Shown here: positions 1 to 10,743 of the stretch, in pieces
Numbering within the stretch: the stretch's first letter is position 1
Layout: the number at the start of each line of letters is the position of its first letter
Origin: Phialophora verrucosa
Taxonomy: Eukaryota > Ascomycota > Eurotiomycetes > Chaetothyriales > Herpotrichiellaceae
Length of the DNA: 64,000 bases
Assembly: GCA_002099365.1 (NCBI GenBank)
Contig: MSED01000013.1
Coordinates: forward strand, 992,001 to 1,056,000
Reading direction: 5' to 3'
Position numbers and translations under genes: made by a program
Notes under the pieces: generated by a model
Database searches by the model: none
The model's input: the letters and a program-made list of their open reading frames with translations, nothing else
Told to the model about the DNA's origin: nothing

Positions 1-142
1 AGCATTTATTAGTCACGGTCTATGGCATTGGTTCTTTGACGGGCCTGATTTATTATCCCTGACGGTTCAACAGAGGATAATAAAAATCCTGTTCCACGTT
101 CCAGATGTCGGGAGCCTCAAGTGATTTTTATCCTATTTCATC

Positions 143-1519
143 ATGGCCGAGGCCGGTTTCAAGCAATTGATTGCGACTCTCCTCCGCCAAACGAGGCCAC
201 AATCATTTCGCCACTCCAAACCTCCACGATATCCTCAGCGCCAGCTATCTACAACGGCCGATGCACCTTTGCGGCGTCCCGAACCAGAGTTGCCCCAATG
301 GCAGGCACACAGAGTCGAATCTGGCCCTCGACCTGAAAGTGATCCGGGATCTGAGGCGAAGCGGCCTCGCCTGGACAAACTTCGAGCCGAGAAGGAACCG
401 CGACAATTCTCCTCCTTTCTGACCGACAACTACTCCCGCCAACATAATTACCTGCGAATATCCATCACCGAAAGATGTAACCTACGATGTCTCTATTGTA
501 TGCCCGAAGAAGGCATCCAGCTCTCACCCTCAGCTCATCTGCTGACGACGCCCGAAATCGTATATCTTGCGGAACTGTTTGTTAACCAGGGCGTGGATAA
601 GATCCGGTTAACAGGAGGAGAGCCTACGGTTCGAAAAGACATTGTGGATCTCATGCATCAAATCGGGAAATTGAGGAGTAACGGTCTAAAAGAACTATGC
701 ATAACAACGAATGGCATATCCTTACATCGCAAGCTGGACTCGATGGTTGAGTCCGGGCTGACGGGCATCAATTTGAGCTTGGATACACTCGACCCTTATC
801 AGTTCGCGATCATGACGCGGAGAAACGGTCACGAGGCGGTAATGAAATCTATTAATCGGATACTCGAAATGAACAAGCTGGGCGCCGGCATCAAGCTGAA
901 AATCAACTGTGTGGTAATGCGCGGCCTCAACGAACGCGAAATTTTGCCCTTTGTGGAACTTGGCCGGGACCAAGAAGTGGAGGTTCGCTTCATCGAATAC
1001 ATGCCCTTCGACGGGAACAAGTGGTCGGAGAAGAAAATGATGAGCTTTGGAGAGATGCTGGCTCTAATCCGCCAGAAATATCCCCAAGTCGAGAAGGTCC
1101 AGGACCACAAGAATGACACCAGCAAGACGTACCAGGTTCCCGGTTTCGCTGGTCGAATCGGATTCATTACGAGCATGACGCACAATTTCTGTGGCACATG
1201 CAATCGGCTTCGAATCACCTCGGACGGTAATCTGAAGGTGTGTCTTTTCGGAAACGCCGAAGTCTCCCTTCGTGACATTCTACGCGAGTCGAACGATGGC
1301 AAGCCCATTGATGCGGAAGCCATGGAAGCGATCCGCCAGCTGGAAATGGACCGTCGTCAGCAGCTAAGCGGAAGCACTGGCGTACTGGGAGTCTCTGAAA
1401 AGGAAGCCAAACTGCTTGATGTAATCGGCATGGCGGTGAAGCGCAAAGAAGAGAAGCATGCTGGCATTGGCGACCTGGAAAACATGAAAAACAGGCCAAT
1501 GATCCTCATCGGTGGGTAA
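143..1519 (+). CDS. cnxABC: GTP 3',8-cyclase, MoaA/MOCS1A half of the molybdenum cofactor gene
   Basis: A radical-SAM enzyme that, with MoaC, turns GTP into cyclic pyranopterin monophosphate, the first step of molybdenum cofactor synthesis (needed for nitrate reductase and xanthine dehydrogenase). The 458-residue frame has the N-terminal SAM cluster CNLRCLYC (Cys112, 116, 119), the TGGEP motif near 157-161, and the C-terminal cluster cysteines FCGTC plus Cys367. It ends in Gly-Gly, as MoaA and human MOCS1A do. The first ~90 residues are basic and Ser/Arg-rich and could be a mitochondrial leader (inference). The start at 143 is the first ATG in frame. The stop TAA at 1517-1519 sits inside GGTGGGTAAG, a strong 5' splice site, so this frame may be one product of a longer transcript that also encodes MoaC. 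Fungal cnxABC genes are known to fuse both domains; the symbol rests on that. Confidence 0.9.
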   Translation: MAEAGFKQLIATLLRQTRPQSFRHSKPPRYPQRQLSTTADAPLRRPEPELPQWQAHRVESGPRPESDPGSEAKRPRLDKLRAEKEPRQFSSFLTDNYSRQHNYLRISITERCNLRCLYCMPEEGIQLSPSAHLLTTPEIVYLAELFVNQGVDKIRLTGGEPTVRKDIVDLMHQIGKLRSNGLKELCITTNGISLHRKLDSMVESGLTGINLSLDTLDPYQFAIMTRRNGHEAVMKSINRILEMNKLGAGIKLKINCVVMRGLNEREILPFVELGRDQEVEVRFIEYMPFDGNKWSEKKMMSFGEMLALIRQKYPQVEKVQDHKNDTSKTYQVPGFAGRIGFITSMTHNFCGTCNRLRITSDGNLKVCLFGNAEVSLRDILRESNDGKPIDAEAMEAIRQLEMDRRQQLSGSTGVLGVSEKEAKLLDVIGMAVKRKEEKHAGIGDLENMKNRPMILIGG

Positions 1520-1704
1520 GCCTTAACGTTCTAATCTATCCTCCCAGGTTTTCACGCAGTCATGACGGAAAGGGCCATGTGGCAATGTATACGATGTCAT
1601 TGAATATAGATCTACTGTGAACGTACATCTGCCTCACATCTGCTTTTGCTATGTTCAAGGCACGCGTTTGGTCAGTGATCCCGCTGACTTTGGTTTTCTT
1701 GTAG
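1512..1704 (+). other. probable alternatively spliced intron between the MoaA and MoaC halves
   Basis: Possible donors are GTGGGT at 1512 and GTAAGC at 1516. Possible acceptors are the CAG ending at 1675 and TTCTTGTAG ending at 1704, the latter with a CTGAC branch site at about 1684. Unspliced RNA stops at GGT GGG TAA. Donor 1516 with acceptor 1704 gives GGT GGA TGA, again Gly-Gly then stop. Donor 1512 with acceptor 1704, or donor 1516 with acceptor 1675, reads in frame into MoaC and makes a fusion. The sequence shows the signals; which are used is inference. Confidence 0.6.
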
Positions 1705-3143
1705 ATGATGCTCCCGTCACCCAGCGACCTCCGGCCTCTTCATGCAAGACAGCACTCCCAAGCCACGTCAGCCCAATCTCTACCTTCCGCCAGCCTCTCA
1801 TACCAGCGCACTTGCTACATCCCTCCGTTTCCCCTCCTTCGTGGTCTCAAACGCGCTGTTTTTCCTCGCTCTTTCCGGTTTTACCCGCCGGATTCAGAAA
1901 GTTCAGTAATTCCAGTTCGTTGGCGCGAGCACGATTGAGGTATAATGCGTTTCGATATGTTCACGGCCAACCTACACATCGTCATGTCCCTACCATGTTG
2001 CCAGAGGACAACCCGGCAACATCTGGGCGTACGCCGGAGGAAAGTCGAGTACGAAGCTCGTCAGGAGCGTCGCCTGCGGCTGACATCGTTATAAAGGGCA
2101 CAGGGTTCAGGGAATACTTGATGAGCAACATCGCGGATCGCCGCAAGCTGAAGATCGTAAGGGCTCGAGCTCGACGCTACTCGAGCACTTATGGTGGAGA
2201 CAGTAATAATACAGAATCGACTTGTCCGCCTCTAGGGAGCTCACCATCTCCAGGAATTTCTTCGAACGGTGCGCCAGTGGCGGTGGAAGACGAGGGACAG
2301 AGGTCAGCAAGGCTCTCTGGCTTCGCTGTGGCAAACGGCACCGCAACCTCCGCTGACGAGGTCACAACACTGAGTCATCTTACTGCCGACGGTGAAGCAC
2401 ACATGGTCTCCATTGCACAGAAGAAACCCACGGCCCGCTCCGCGACGGCCACCACCTTGCTGCTTTTCTCACATGATGGCACTTACAGCGTGTTATTTGG
2501 TTCGCGGCTTCAGAAAGGCGATGCCCTGGCTGTGGCCCGCATCGCAGGTATACAAGCCGCAAAGAAGACCTCGGACCTGATCCCACTAGCCCACCCTGGG
2601 CTCGACATCACCGGTGTTACAGTGCGCTTGGAACCCTTCATGGGAGACAACGTGCCGTACCCTCTCTCAGAAGCCTTCAGAATAGACGGGAAGAAACCCC
2701 ATGTGGCTGCTGACGTCGATCCTCTCCACGGCGGGGTTCTGGTTACCGCCACGGTTGCATGCGAAGGTAAGACGGGGGTGGAAATGGAGGCCATCACTGC
2801 CGCCTCTGTGGCCGGATTGACCATGTACGACATGCTAAAAGGCGTGGACAAATGCATGGTTCTGACAAGCACTCGAGTCACGGCGAAAAGTGGGGGCAAG
2901 TCTGGCGCCTGGGAATGGGACCATAAACTACACCGACGCATTGTCCACCACAACCCAAGGCCCGCCAGCGGGATGAAGACGACCGAGCACCAGCACTCCC
3001 CGAGCAAGCAACTGAAGAACCAAACCTCTGCTCAGGAGAAGGCGAGGACCGCCCCTGTGACGGCCCAAGACATGAAGATTCAACGGCTCAAGCGTTGGAA
3101 CGAACACCAGCACGCCAACCAGGCACATGTACCTGCCGGATAA
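1705..3143 (+). CDS. cnxABC: cyclic pyranopterin monophosphate synthase, MoaC half of the molybdenum cofactor gene
   Basis: The open frame runs without a stop from before 1617 to 3143. Its C-terminal half, from about 2371 to 2925, is a MoaC domain: it has the LTADGEAHMVSIAQKK region, the DLIPLAHPGLDITGV stretch and the GVEMEAITAASVAGLTMYDM block. MoaC acts on the product of MoaA to make cyclic pyranopterin monophosphate. The ~220 codons before the domain (1705-2364) are Ser/Pro-rich and look like a linker or a separate leader; ATG codons at 1996 and 2122 in this frame could start a free MoaC. The frame can be joined to the MoaA half by splicing across 1512-1704 or 1516-1675. A basic tail of about 70 residues follows the domain. 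Whether it is made as a fusion or separately is not decided by the sequence. Confidence 0.85.
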
Positions 3144-4144
3144 ATCGTGGCGACCTCGGCAGTGAGATTTCTATCTATATAGTACCGTAACCAACGAATG
3201 CACCGCCTCTACTTCGTGCCAGACCACGGCAGAATGGGCCGAAGTCATCGTTGCGACTCGGACTTGACTGTATTGTCCCATGCAGGTCCCGTGGTTCGTC
3301 CAGTTTTCAGGTTATCCATATCGATGTATAAGTACGTATACGTATATGTATTGTGTACATACGTCCAAATCCCTCTGTTGACCACTCTCGGAGGCTGAGG
3401 GAGAGAGGGGCCAACGCTCCAATCACGCGTGTGTATATGCCTTCAGAATACGAAGGACGCGGTACAGCTATTTGTTGCGTACTGTACTTCACAGTACAGA
3501 GTACGCTATACTTGGGTTCCAGAATAAGGATGGCCCTCCCAGCTACATTACGGAGGATGTGAGCGATGGCTGGATCATTCGGGGTGATAGACTGTACGCG
3601 TAGCTATATAACCATGTAACCATGTACCTGCAACTGCAACTGCATGGAAGCTTGCCTGTAGGTGGCTGGCTTTAGTGGAAGGGTGGGTGACTGGCTATGT
3701 AGAAGCAGCTCGGCGGGCCAGAAATCCATTTGAAGCAGGAGAAGGCTGATTTTCTATGTACTCTATGTCTACTAAGTACGTATCTCTATTTCGTCAAAGA
3801 TGAAATACAGCTCTGCATGCACTGGACCGGACAGTCCTTGGGGCCTCGCGAAAATTAGTAGTCTATGGGGGTATCGTATGTAACATGTTTTGATGTATGC
3901 GCGCTCAGAGGCAAGAGGGTCAAGGTTTCAACACGCGATGCAAATGCAAGGCAAAGCACCAATCCATCACGCCACCTGGTGATCAGTATCCAAAGTTGTA
4001 AAGGCATAACTTCCCATCCCCACGGGATCCATAGTCTGGAGTATTGGGTATTGGGTCCCAACAACAGATGCGGACGACGATTCAAGCCTGTCGGGAGACA
4101 GACAGATAGCGCTGAATGGACAGTCATCCCACTCAGTCGCTGAT
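3144..4144. other. intergenic, between two converging genes
   Basis: No gene is supported. The stretch separates the convergent 3' ends of the MoaC and F-box genes. It holds a short perfect hairpin (GTACTGT at 3479-3485, 5-base loop, ACAGTAC at 3491-3497) and runs rich in GTAC and TACGTA near 3320-3360. These could serve 3' end formation, but nothing proves it. Confidence 0.5.
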
Positions 4145-6056
4145 TCATCTCAACCACACCTGTTCGAAAACGCCACGCAGGGGTCTCTCCTCTCTGATCT
4201 CCTCGATGAACTTCTCGCTCACGGGTGTGATCAAGGCGCTCCAGCGGTTGAATCGCGTTTTCGCCCAGTCGAGGCAGAAGTGGTGGGTTCGAAGAAACTC
4301 GGGGGGTTGAGATCGCGTCGCGGCTTGCGAGCGCGGTGGCGCGGGCCTGTAGGTGGATGTATTGAAATGTGGGATGGAGAATGCTGTTGCCGTCGGTTGC
4401 GTCGTGCTCGTGTTTGCGGACGCCATTCCCGGTGATTGGGACTGGGGCTCTGGCTGTGGTGTTATTTTCCACCTGCTTTCGTAGATGGTAGGGCCGATCG
4501 CGAGGTGTGTCAACGCAGGTCTCGCGCCCCCGGTCCGAGCAGGAAACACCCACTCAATGAACTTGGTGGCGTATTCTTTGATGCTGTAGTCCCCCAGTTG
4601 GCTGAAGACGTGATTTTCGGGGAAATTCCGTATATGAATGGTCTCGAGGTGCTGTAGGGTCGGGAGGGCGGTCTTCCTCAGGCGCACCATTTCATCTGTC
4701 CACGGGAATCCCATGCCTAGTTCGGTGAGGTTGGGACACAGTCGAGCAATGTCGTTGATGGATTCTTCCCACAGTTCGTGGCTGTAGCCGCCGACGCCGA
4801 ACGGGCGGGACGTGTCCAGTGATAAGTGCTCGCGGGGTTGGATGCGGGACTCGAAGACAAGGGTTTTGAGGGTTGGACCGTGCTCGGCGATGAATGTGCT
4901 AGGGCGCTCTAAGATGGCGGCGTTCTCGAATAGCAAAGAGAGGGTGTTCAGGCCCGTGAAAGAGGTGAGAAAGCGGATCAACGCATCCTTCAGGGCGGTG
5001 CTGGGGTTTTCGTGACGGAAGAGGAAGTGTTTCAAATTAGGGGTGGCTTGTGGGGTTTGAGGTGCTTCGGGAGAGGTGGTCGTCCAGTGAAAGGTGCTAG
5101 CGATTGACTCCAGAAGGTCGAAGCTCCCAGGGCAGGATTCTAGGGTCAGGCGCTCGAGGCGGCAGAAGAACAGAGCTTGTGGTATCGAGGCTGGGCGGAG
5201 GAGAGTCACGTCCAAGCCGGACAAAGAGAGCTCGCGGAGCTGCGGGAATGTGTCCAGCGCGTACGCTGATGTGAAGAAACTCTCCGTCGGCTGAGGGATC
5301 TGGTTGAAGAGGCCGAGTCTGTTTTGCTGGTATCGTTCTATCAGTTGCTTCTCCTGTCCCAGGGACAGCCTCTGCAGGGTCTTCTTGTTCGCGGACATGA
5401 TCTTTCCCACCCCTTCTCCATCATTGACGTTGCGAGCTTCCAGGCTGCTGAGGGTCTTGGGCACGAGTGTTCCCTGCCAGGATTCGAGGTCGTAGAATGA
5501 GAGGTGTTGAAGCGTGCTTCCATGCCGTCGAGCGAGGAAGTCGAGGAGTTGCGGACTCATTGGTGTTTGGTGGAACATCCTGGGAAGGGTCAACGACTGC
5601 GAAACCACCTGACGGCGAGAACTTGAACTTACTCGAAGTGTGTCAGTTGATTTCCGGGGATCTTGTCAAGGAGGCCATTGATACTGGCGCCGATAGAGGC
5701 TGCGTCGGAGACGCGTCTGCGCTTGTACATTGAATTTCTTCTTTGTGTCCGTCCATTCCTGATTGTGAGCTTTCGGACTGACTGGGTGACTGGCTCGCGG
5801 AAGGCAGGCTTGCGAGTCTGGGACAGTTCGAAATCAACATTGTGGTACAGTCGAGCCATAACCATGTCTTCCAGAATACGGCATGTTCGAGACAAATTGT
5901 AGAGGTCCCTCCGGTTGTCGAGCTAGTGACTGGTTAGTCAATTCGGACTCTTCCTCGCAGCTGCTGTCCTGAACTTACAAACTCGACAATATGGAGTTTG
6001 ACTTCGGTCGGGAGACCCAGCAGCCGACAAGGCTGTGGAAACAGGGACGCGTCCAT
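4145..6056 (-). CDS. F-box protein with LRR-like C-terminal part
   Basis: Three exons: 6056-5979, 5922-5633 and 5579-4145 (600 residues). Intron 1 (5923-5978) has GTAAGT and a CTAAC branch site; intron 2 (5580-5632) also starts GTAAGT. The N-terminus carries an F-box: LGLPTEVKLHIVEF, then across intron 1 LDNRRDLYNLSRTCRIL, the usual fungal form. The rest has repeating L-x-x-L-x-L segments such as LRELSLSGLDVTLL and LERLTLESC, like leucine-rich repeats. F-box proteins join SCF ubiquitin ligases and recruit substrates through such repeats; the substrate here is unknown. The start is the first ATG in frame at 6056; codons open upstream of it begin only with non-ATG triplets. Confidence 0.75.
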
Positions 6057-8647
6057 GGTGACGGTCTCGGTACGAAAGGATGTGAGGTTGATGTCCGCGT
6101 CTCCGACGATATAGGTTTGAGTCACAGCAACGTCTTCATGTTCCTCAGCATGGAAGATTATGCCTTGGATGGGGAGGGCCGCATTTATGGTGGGTGGTGA
6201 CTATCATAGGGGTGGAGACTTGAGCACGCAGCCTCGACACCAAGGGGCGGCGCGTGTGCCAAGTGGAGGCGAGACTAAATGTCAGCGTGCGTTAAATAAC
6301 GTAGCATTATGTCAGACCAGCCATGTGTTAATTAGACGGGAGTCGGACTGGGAAACAAGGACAGTCCCAATGCAGAAAGGAGGAATGGAAGAAGATAAGC
6401 GGCGCACGGGCGGGCTGTCGTGGATGCTGGCGATGATGTCGAAGCACATCTCCACCAGTCAACATGGCGCAATTGCAGGTGTCCTCAAAACTTGTCCCAG
6501 AAGCGATACGAGCGTAACTCTACCCCGTGCAACATGCCGTAGTATTGCTTAGTCCGCCGCATTTAATGCACATTGCGGGCGAGCAAGGTACGGACTACAT
6601 CCTTCAGACAAATTTTTGGGACTCGAACTGCCAGCGGCAAGATGACGATCATCCGCGCAGCCACAGGATCCGCCGGGTCTGCACGGTACCCGGTAGCGAG
6701 TTCGTACTGGGTAGCACTCGTAGTATTACTGGCACTCGTCAACGGACATGCCACTCTTACTGTGTAGAAATAACGCGTTAAGCGTTGCCGATTCGGATTA
6801 AACCCGAAGGCGGCCACCTACGGTCGCCGCATGCAGTCAACCGTTGACTTTTGCCGCACCCTTTCCCGTCAAGGTACTCGTACGAGGTATTCGGTGACTT
6901 GTACCCGCGTTGTCCTTGCGATTCGTCGTGCTCATCCCCGTGCATGCGTGGATCCACCGAGAGCCTGCCCTGCAAGCGTAACGGCGTACATATCAGATCA
7001 ATCGGCTAGAGTTTTCAAAATGGCAGCCCGATCCTTCTAGCCTTGCACGACTGTGAGGCTGACCGTAGCCGAAACGACTGCGCTCTCAGCTGAATCTCTG
7101 TGCTCCGTACTTGATGTCCAATACCATGGATAAGCCTCTCCCTGTCGACTCCGCACCGAGCAACGACAATATCTGCTCCTGCACCAGTAGCGAGACATAC
7201 GGTGGACCCGCGTACCAACTCATTGCTGGGCACAATCCTGATGATATCTGGGTTCGACGGCTTACGGCTATGAATGAGTGCATATCACTGCGAGTCTCCT
7301 TATAGATGAGATCGATTGCGTGGTCCGGAGGCCGGTGCAAAGCCCCGTCTGCAAATGTTCCTCACTAATAATCCTGCTTCTGACTCTGGATCATCCAAAT
7401 CGCGGTCGGAAATGTAGGCTCTTTCCTCATACTTCTTCAGAGAGGGTCAGGGAGATCTCCTACCGGATTTCTTGGGACCTCGCACATGCGGACGGATGTA
7501 GCGGGCCTGGATGTTTCCTCGCATCCGAAGTCCAAGTTGTAAACACCAACTCTGGTTGATATACTTCGTTACTAGGTTCCCTCCTCTTCTGACCAGCTGC
7601 ATCTGAACCCAGCAAGGGAGTGGTGTATCTTTCCCATGGACCCAGCAGTCATTCAGTCATGTGTCACGCGACAAATAGAGGAACAAGCAGGCGAAATTCC
7701 GTCGATCAATAGAAAGGATTCGCGTTTAGGGGGAGCTCTGGTGAGAGAACCCTGCTCGAGAGTGGCGACGTGCTTCAAGAGACGAGAGGTAACCAGGTAG
7801 GGTAATTTGGTTAATGAACTGTAGTTGGAGGTTAGCTAGTGGTTCTGCTAGAGCTAGAACAACGCAATTCCATGATTCACGCAAGCTGCATTTTGACCGA
7901 GAATATCATGTACATACCGAGTACCTTGTACAGGTGGTGCAGAGCGCTATCCGAGATCGAAAGCCTTCATCGCGCTCGATTTCGCCCACCGTAACGTGTG
8001 CACTGGTGCCTCTGTACGTGGCCGCAGTTTAAGCTCGGCGGCGAAATATGATTCCGTTGCCCTCTGCGCAAAGAGTAGCAGCTTTCACATCGCAAAGGCC
8101 CTACTGCAATCGACGGATCAGTATCCTGACGTCTGTCCATCCTTGCTGACTGCTGAACCGAAGGGCAAAATAGCAATTACCGGCAGCTCATTCTCGTTAG
8201 GAACCTGACTCTTTTCCTACTTCGTAAGATTGGTCCACTCGCTCCTTCTTGTACCATCCGGGTCCGAAGTTTTTGTATTCCTCTGGCCTGGGGCCTCTCG
8301 GTCATTGACGACTTGGTCGGAATCCGAAGCTGCGTTGGGTGCTTGTTCCTTGTCATACAGATGCTTGCTCTGCGCCGCCCAGATATTCAAGCACAATGCA
8401 GACTGGTTGATAACAGGACAATGGGGTAGATGTGAATGGTGCAGAAACTTGATGAGACAATGTGAGTGTGCTTTTCGATGGACGTGACAGCTATTGTTGA
8501 AATCAGACGGCTCCTGTTCATGCCAATCCCAGGAAATTCCAATGAGGTGCACCACAACGGGTACGGCAGTATGCCAGGCGCCAGGGACATTTGAGAATGA
8601 GGATGATGTCGTTCCTTCTTGTTACTTCAACGACTCCAGCATCCTCT
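6057..8647. other. long gene-free stretch
   Basis: Only short, mutually overlapping frames with no family resemblance are present on either strand. I see no convincing splice-joined gene, tRNA or transposon. It is shared upstream space of the divergent F-box gene (-) and the Gtr2 gene (+). A non-coding RNA cannot be excluded. Confidence 0.45.
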
Positions 8648-8675
8648 CGCTTAGTCGCCGTCGCTTAGTCGCCGT
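8648..8675 (+). repeat. perfect 14-bp tandem duplication in the Gtr2 leader
   Basis: CGCTTAGTCGCCGT occurs twice back to back (8648-8661 and 8662-8675), ending 8 bases before the Gtr2 start codon at 8684. It lies in the presumed 5' untranslated region. Confidence 0.9.
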
Positions 8676-8683
8676 CCACCACG

Positions 8684-10061
8684 ATGTCACGCCAAGGAGA
8701 TAATGATGCCAAGAGCACACAGAGTGTCGACAGCCTTGAAGAGCGTCTCAAATTGGCCCAGATCAACCGTCGCCTCAATGATTTTATTCCTGATCTTCCG
8801 GAAGCTGACTTTACTCTTCCTAGAGATTTCCTCAAAACTGACAGCGACGAAGAGCTGGCTCTGAAGGCGCAGTCTACAGACAAGCCACCTTTAAATCTGC
8901 CTGGCAAGCTTCTTCCTCTTCTTCACAACCAGAATCATCAGTCTTCGGCCCTGCCAACAGAGTCTGAGATGGATCGACGGCTTCGCCAGAGCAAGCCACG
9001 CTTGTTACTCATGGGACAGCGCAGGTATGAACTGATAGCATCGTCTTAGGTCATCGGCCACTGACGAAAAGTGTAGAAGCGGGAAATCATCCATCACCAA
9101 CGTCGTCTTTCACAAGACTCCTCCTCAAGAGACTCTCTTCCTCGAATCGACCACCCAAATTCAGAAAGACACGATGCACTCGTTCATGGACTTCCAGATC
9201 TGGGACTTTCCTGGTCAAATTGACTACTTCGACCCGACTTTCGACACCAACCAAATCTTCTCCGAAATTGGCGCACTGGTCTGGGTCATTGACGCACAAG
9301 ACGACTACTCCGAGTCCTTGAATCGGCTCACTACCACTATTCTCAATCTTCAGACCACTTTCCCCCACGTCAATGTCGAGGTCTTCATCCATAAAATCGA
9401 CAGCTTGAACGATGAATTCAGAACTGAGGTTTACCAAGACATTGCGCAGCGTGTCGGTGATGATTTGAACGACGCAGGCTACATCAACCCTAATGTCACC
9501 TACCACATGACCTCTATCTACGACTACTCCATCTTCGAGGCATTCTCCAGGGTTGTCCAGAAGTTGATACCACATCTGGACACCCTGGAGAACCTCATGA
9601 ACACCCTCGTCAACAACAGTGGGATGGCGAAGGCGTACCTGTTCGACATCCTGACCAAGGTCTACGTGGCTAGTGATACGCGTCCCGTGGACATGGAGGT
9701 ATACGAAATGTGCGCCGACTACATCGACGTCACTGTCGATATCACCGACCTGTACGGCCATGAACGCAAGCATGGCGTGGTGTTGGGAGACCAGATGGAG
9801 GAGACGGAGTCGTCCATGATCATTCATGACGGCTCCATGATTTATCTCAAAGAGATGAACCGATATCTCTGCTTGGTGACCATCATCAAGAACCCGGAGG
9901 CCAAGGACAAGAAGGGCCTGGTCGACTACAACGTCCACTGCTTCCAGGACTCGTTGAACGAGTTGTTGGCACAGGCGTGGCGCGAGGATAAGACGGGCGG
10001 AGAGGGCCAGAACGGCGGGGGTACGGACCAGGAGGGTCAACAGGCTCAGGCAGAGAACTGA
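8684..10061 (+). CDS. gtr2: Rag-family small GTPase, Gtr2/RagC type
   Basis: Two exons, 8684-9024 and 9077-10061 (441 residues), joined by a 52-base intron with GTATGA donor, CTGAC branch and GTGTAG acceptor. The splice falls inside the P-loop: ...LLLMGQRR joins SGKSS to make a G-x4-GKS-type site near residues 111-118. Further motifs are DFQIWDFPGQ (switch II region), ALVWVIDAQDDY and VEVFIHKIDSL (HKID base-recognition motif typical of Rag GTPases). A roadblock-like C-terminal domain follows, and the tail is Gly/Gln-rich. Gtr2 pairs with Gtr1 on the vacuole membrane and carries amino-acid signals to TORC1. The RagC rather than RagA assignment rests on the FPGQIDYFDP region and the long N-terminal extension. 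Confidence 0.9.
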
Positions 10062-10743
10062 CGGACGGGCAATAGGCCCAGTCAGACGGTGAATAGCACC
10101 AGAGTCAAGCGCGGGCAATGAGCCTGCCTCAATGAACAATGAACCGAAGCTTCACTACGAACTCATGGCCGTTCCGATTACGGCGGCGTTGTGGTTCTTC
10201 TCATTGTGTTGCCGCCGCAAGCGTATACAGCTCGGAGTAACACATTCCTGCCAAGCCGTAGCGGTTCGCTTCGTCAGACGCCCTCTCCACGCCGTGCCGG
10301 CAACAGATGCCTCCATCTACATGCAAGCTCGGATATCTTCAGAGTGCGAAAATACTATCAGTCGACTGGGCGACGTTGATGGCATCGGTTCACCCATTAA
10401 CGAGCATCAACGGAACCAGGAGACCGGTAGTGCTGGCACCAGCCTGACCCGCAATTCGCTAAATCCACGAATCCAATTTTTACGCCTTTCCGCCATCGTC
10501 AGAGGGCGACAAGGCACCTTAGAAACAGCTCCTCCATACCAGCCTGCACCGCCATCTTTGAATCGTCAACTGAATGTAGATCAAGAACAAACCGAGGATC
10601 GAGCGGCTGTCAGGACGCCGTCGCCGTTGCGCAATCTCGCTCTTTCAAATTGCTATTTCGGACATGAGTCACCACACCGTCATATAACCGCGCCGCCTAC
10701 CATCTACTTTCAGCCTTCAAATCCAGCCAGAAGAGCGATCAAG
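10062..10743 (+). other. Gtr2-eIF2B gamma spacer with a 204-codon in-frame leader
   Basis: Between the Gtr2 stop and the likely eIF2B gamma start there is an ATG at 10132 from which the reading frame stays open, in frame, all the way into the eIF2B gamma gene. The leader residues are low in recognisable structure (Arg, Pro and Gln-rich) and show no family motif, so it is most likely 5' untranslated DNA that is open by chance, but an extended isoform is possible. Confidence 0.5.

Noticed and set aside
6527..7340. Several 60-90 codon frames on both strands in the gap before Gtr2
   Set aside because: They overlap one another on both strands, most lack ATG starts with good context, and none shows a family motif or clear splice partner.
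9087..10139. 350-codon open frame on the minus strand
   Set aside because: It is antisense to the Gtr2 gene with Val/Asp/His-heavy composition typical of a shadow frame.
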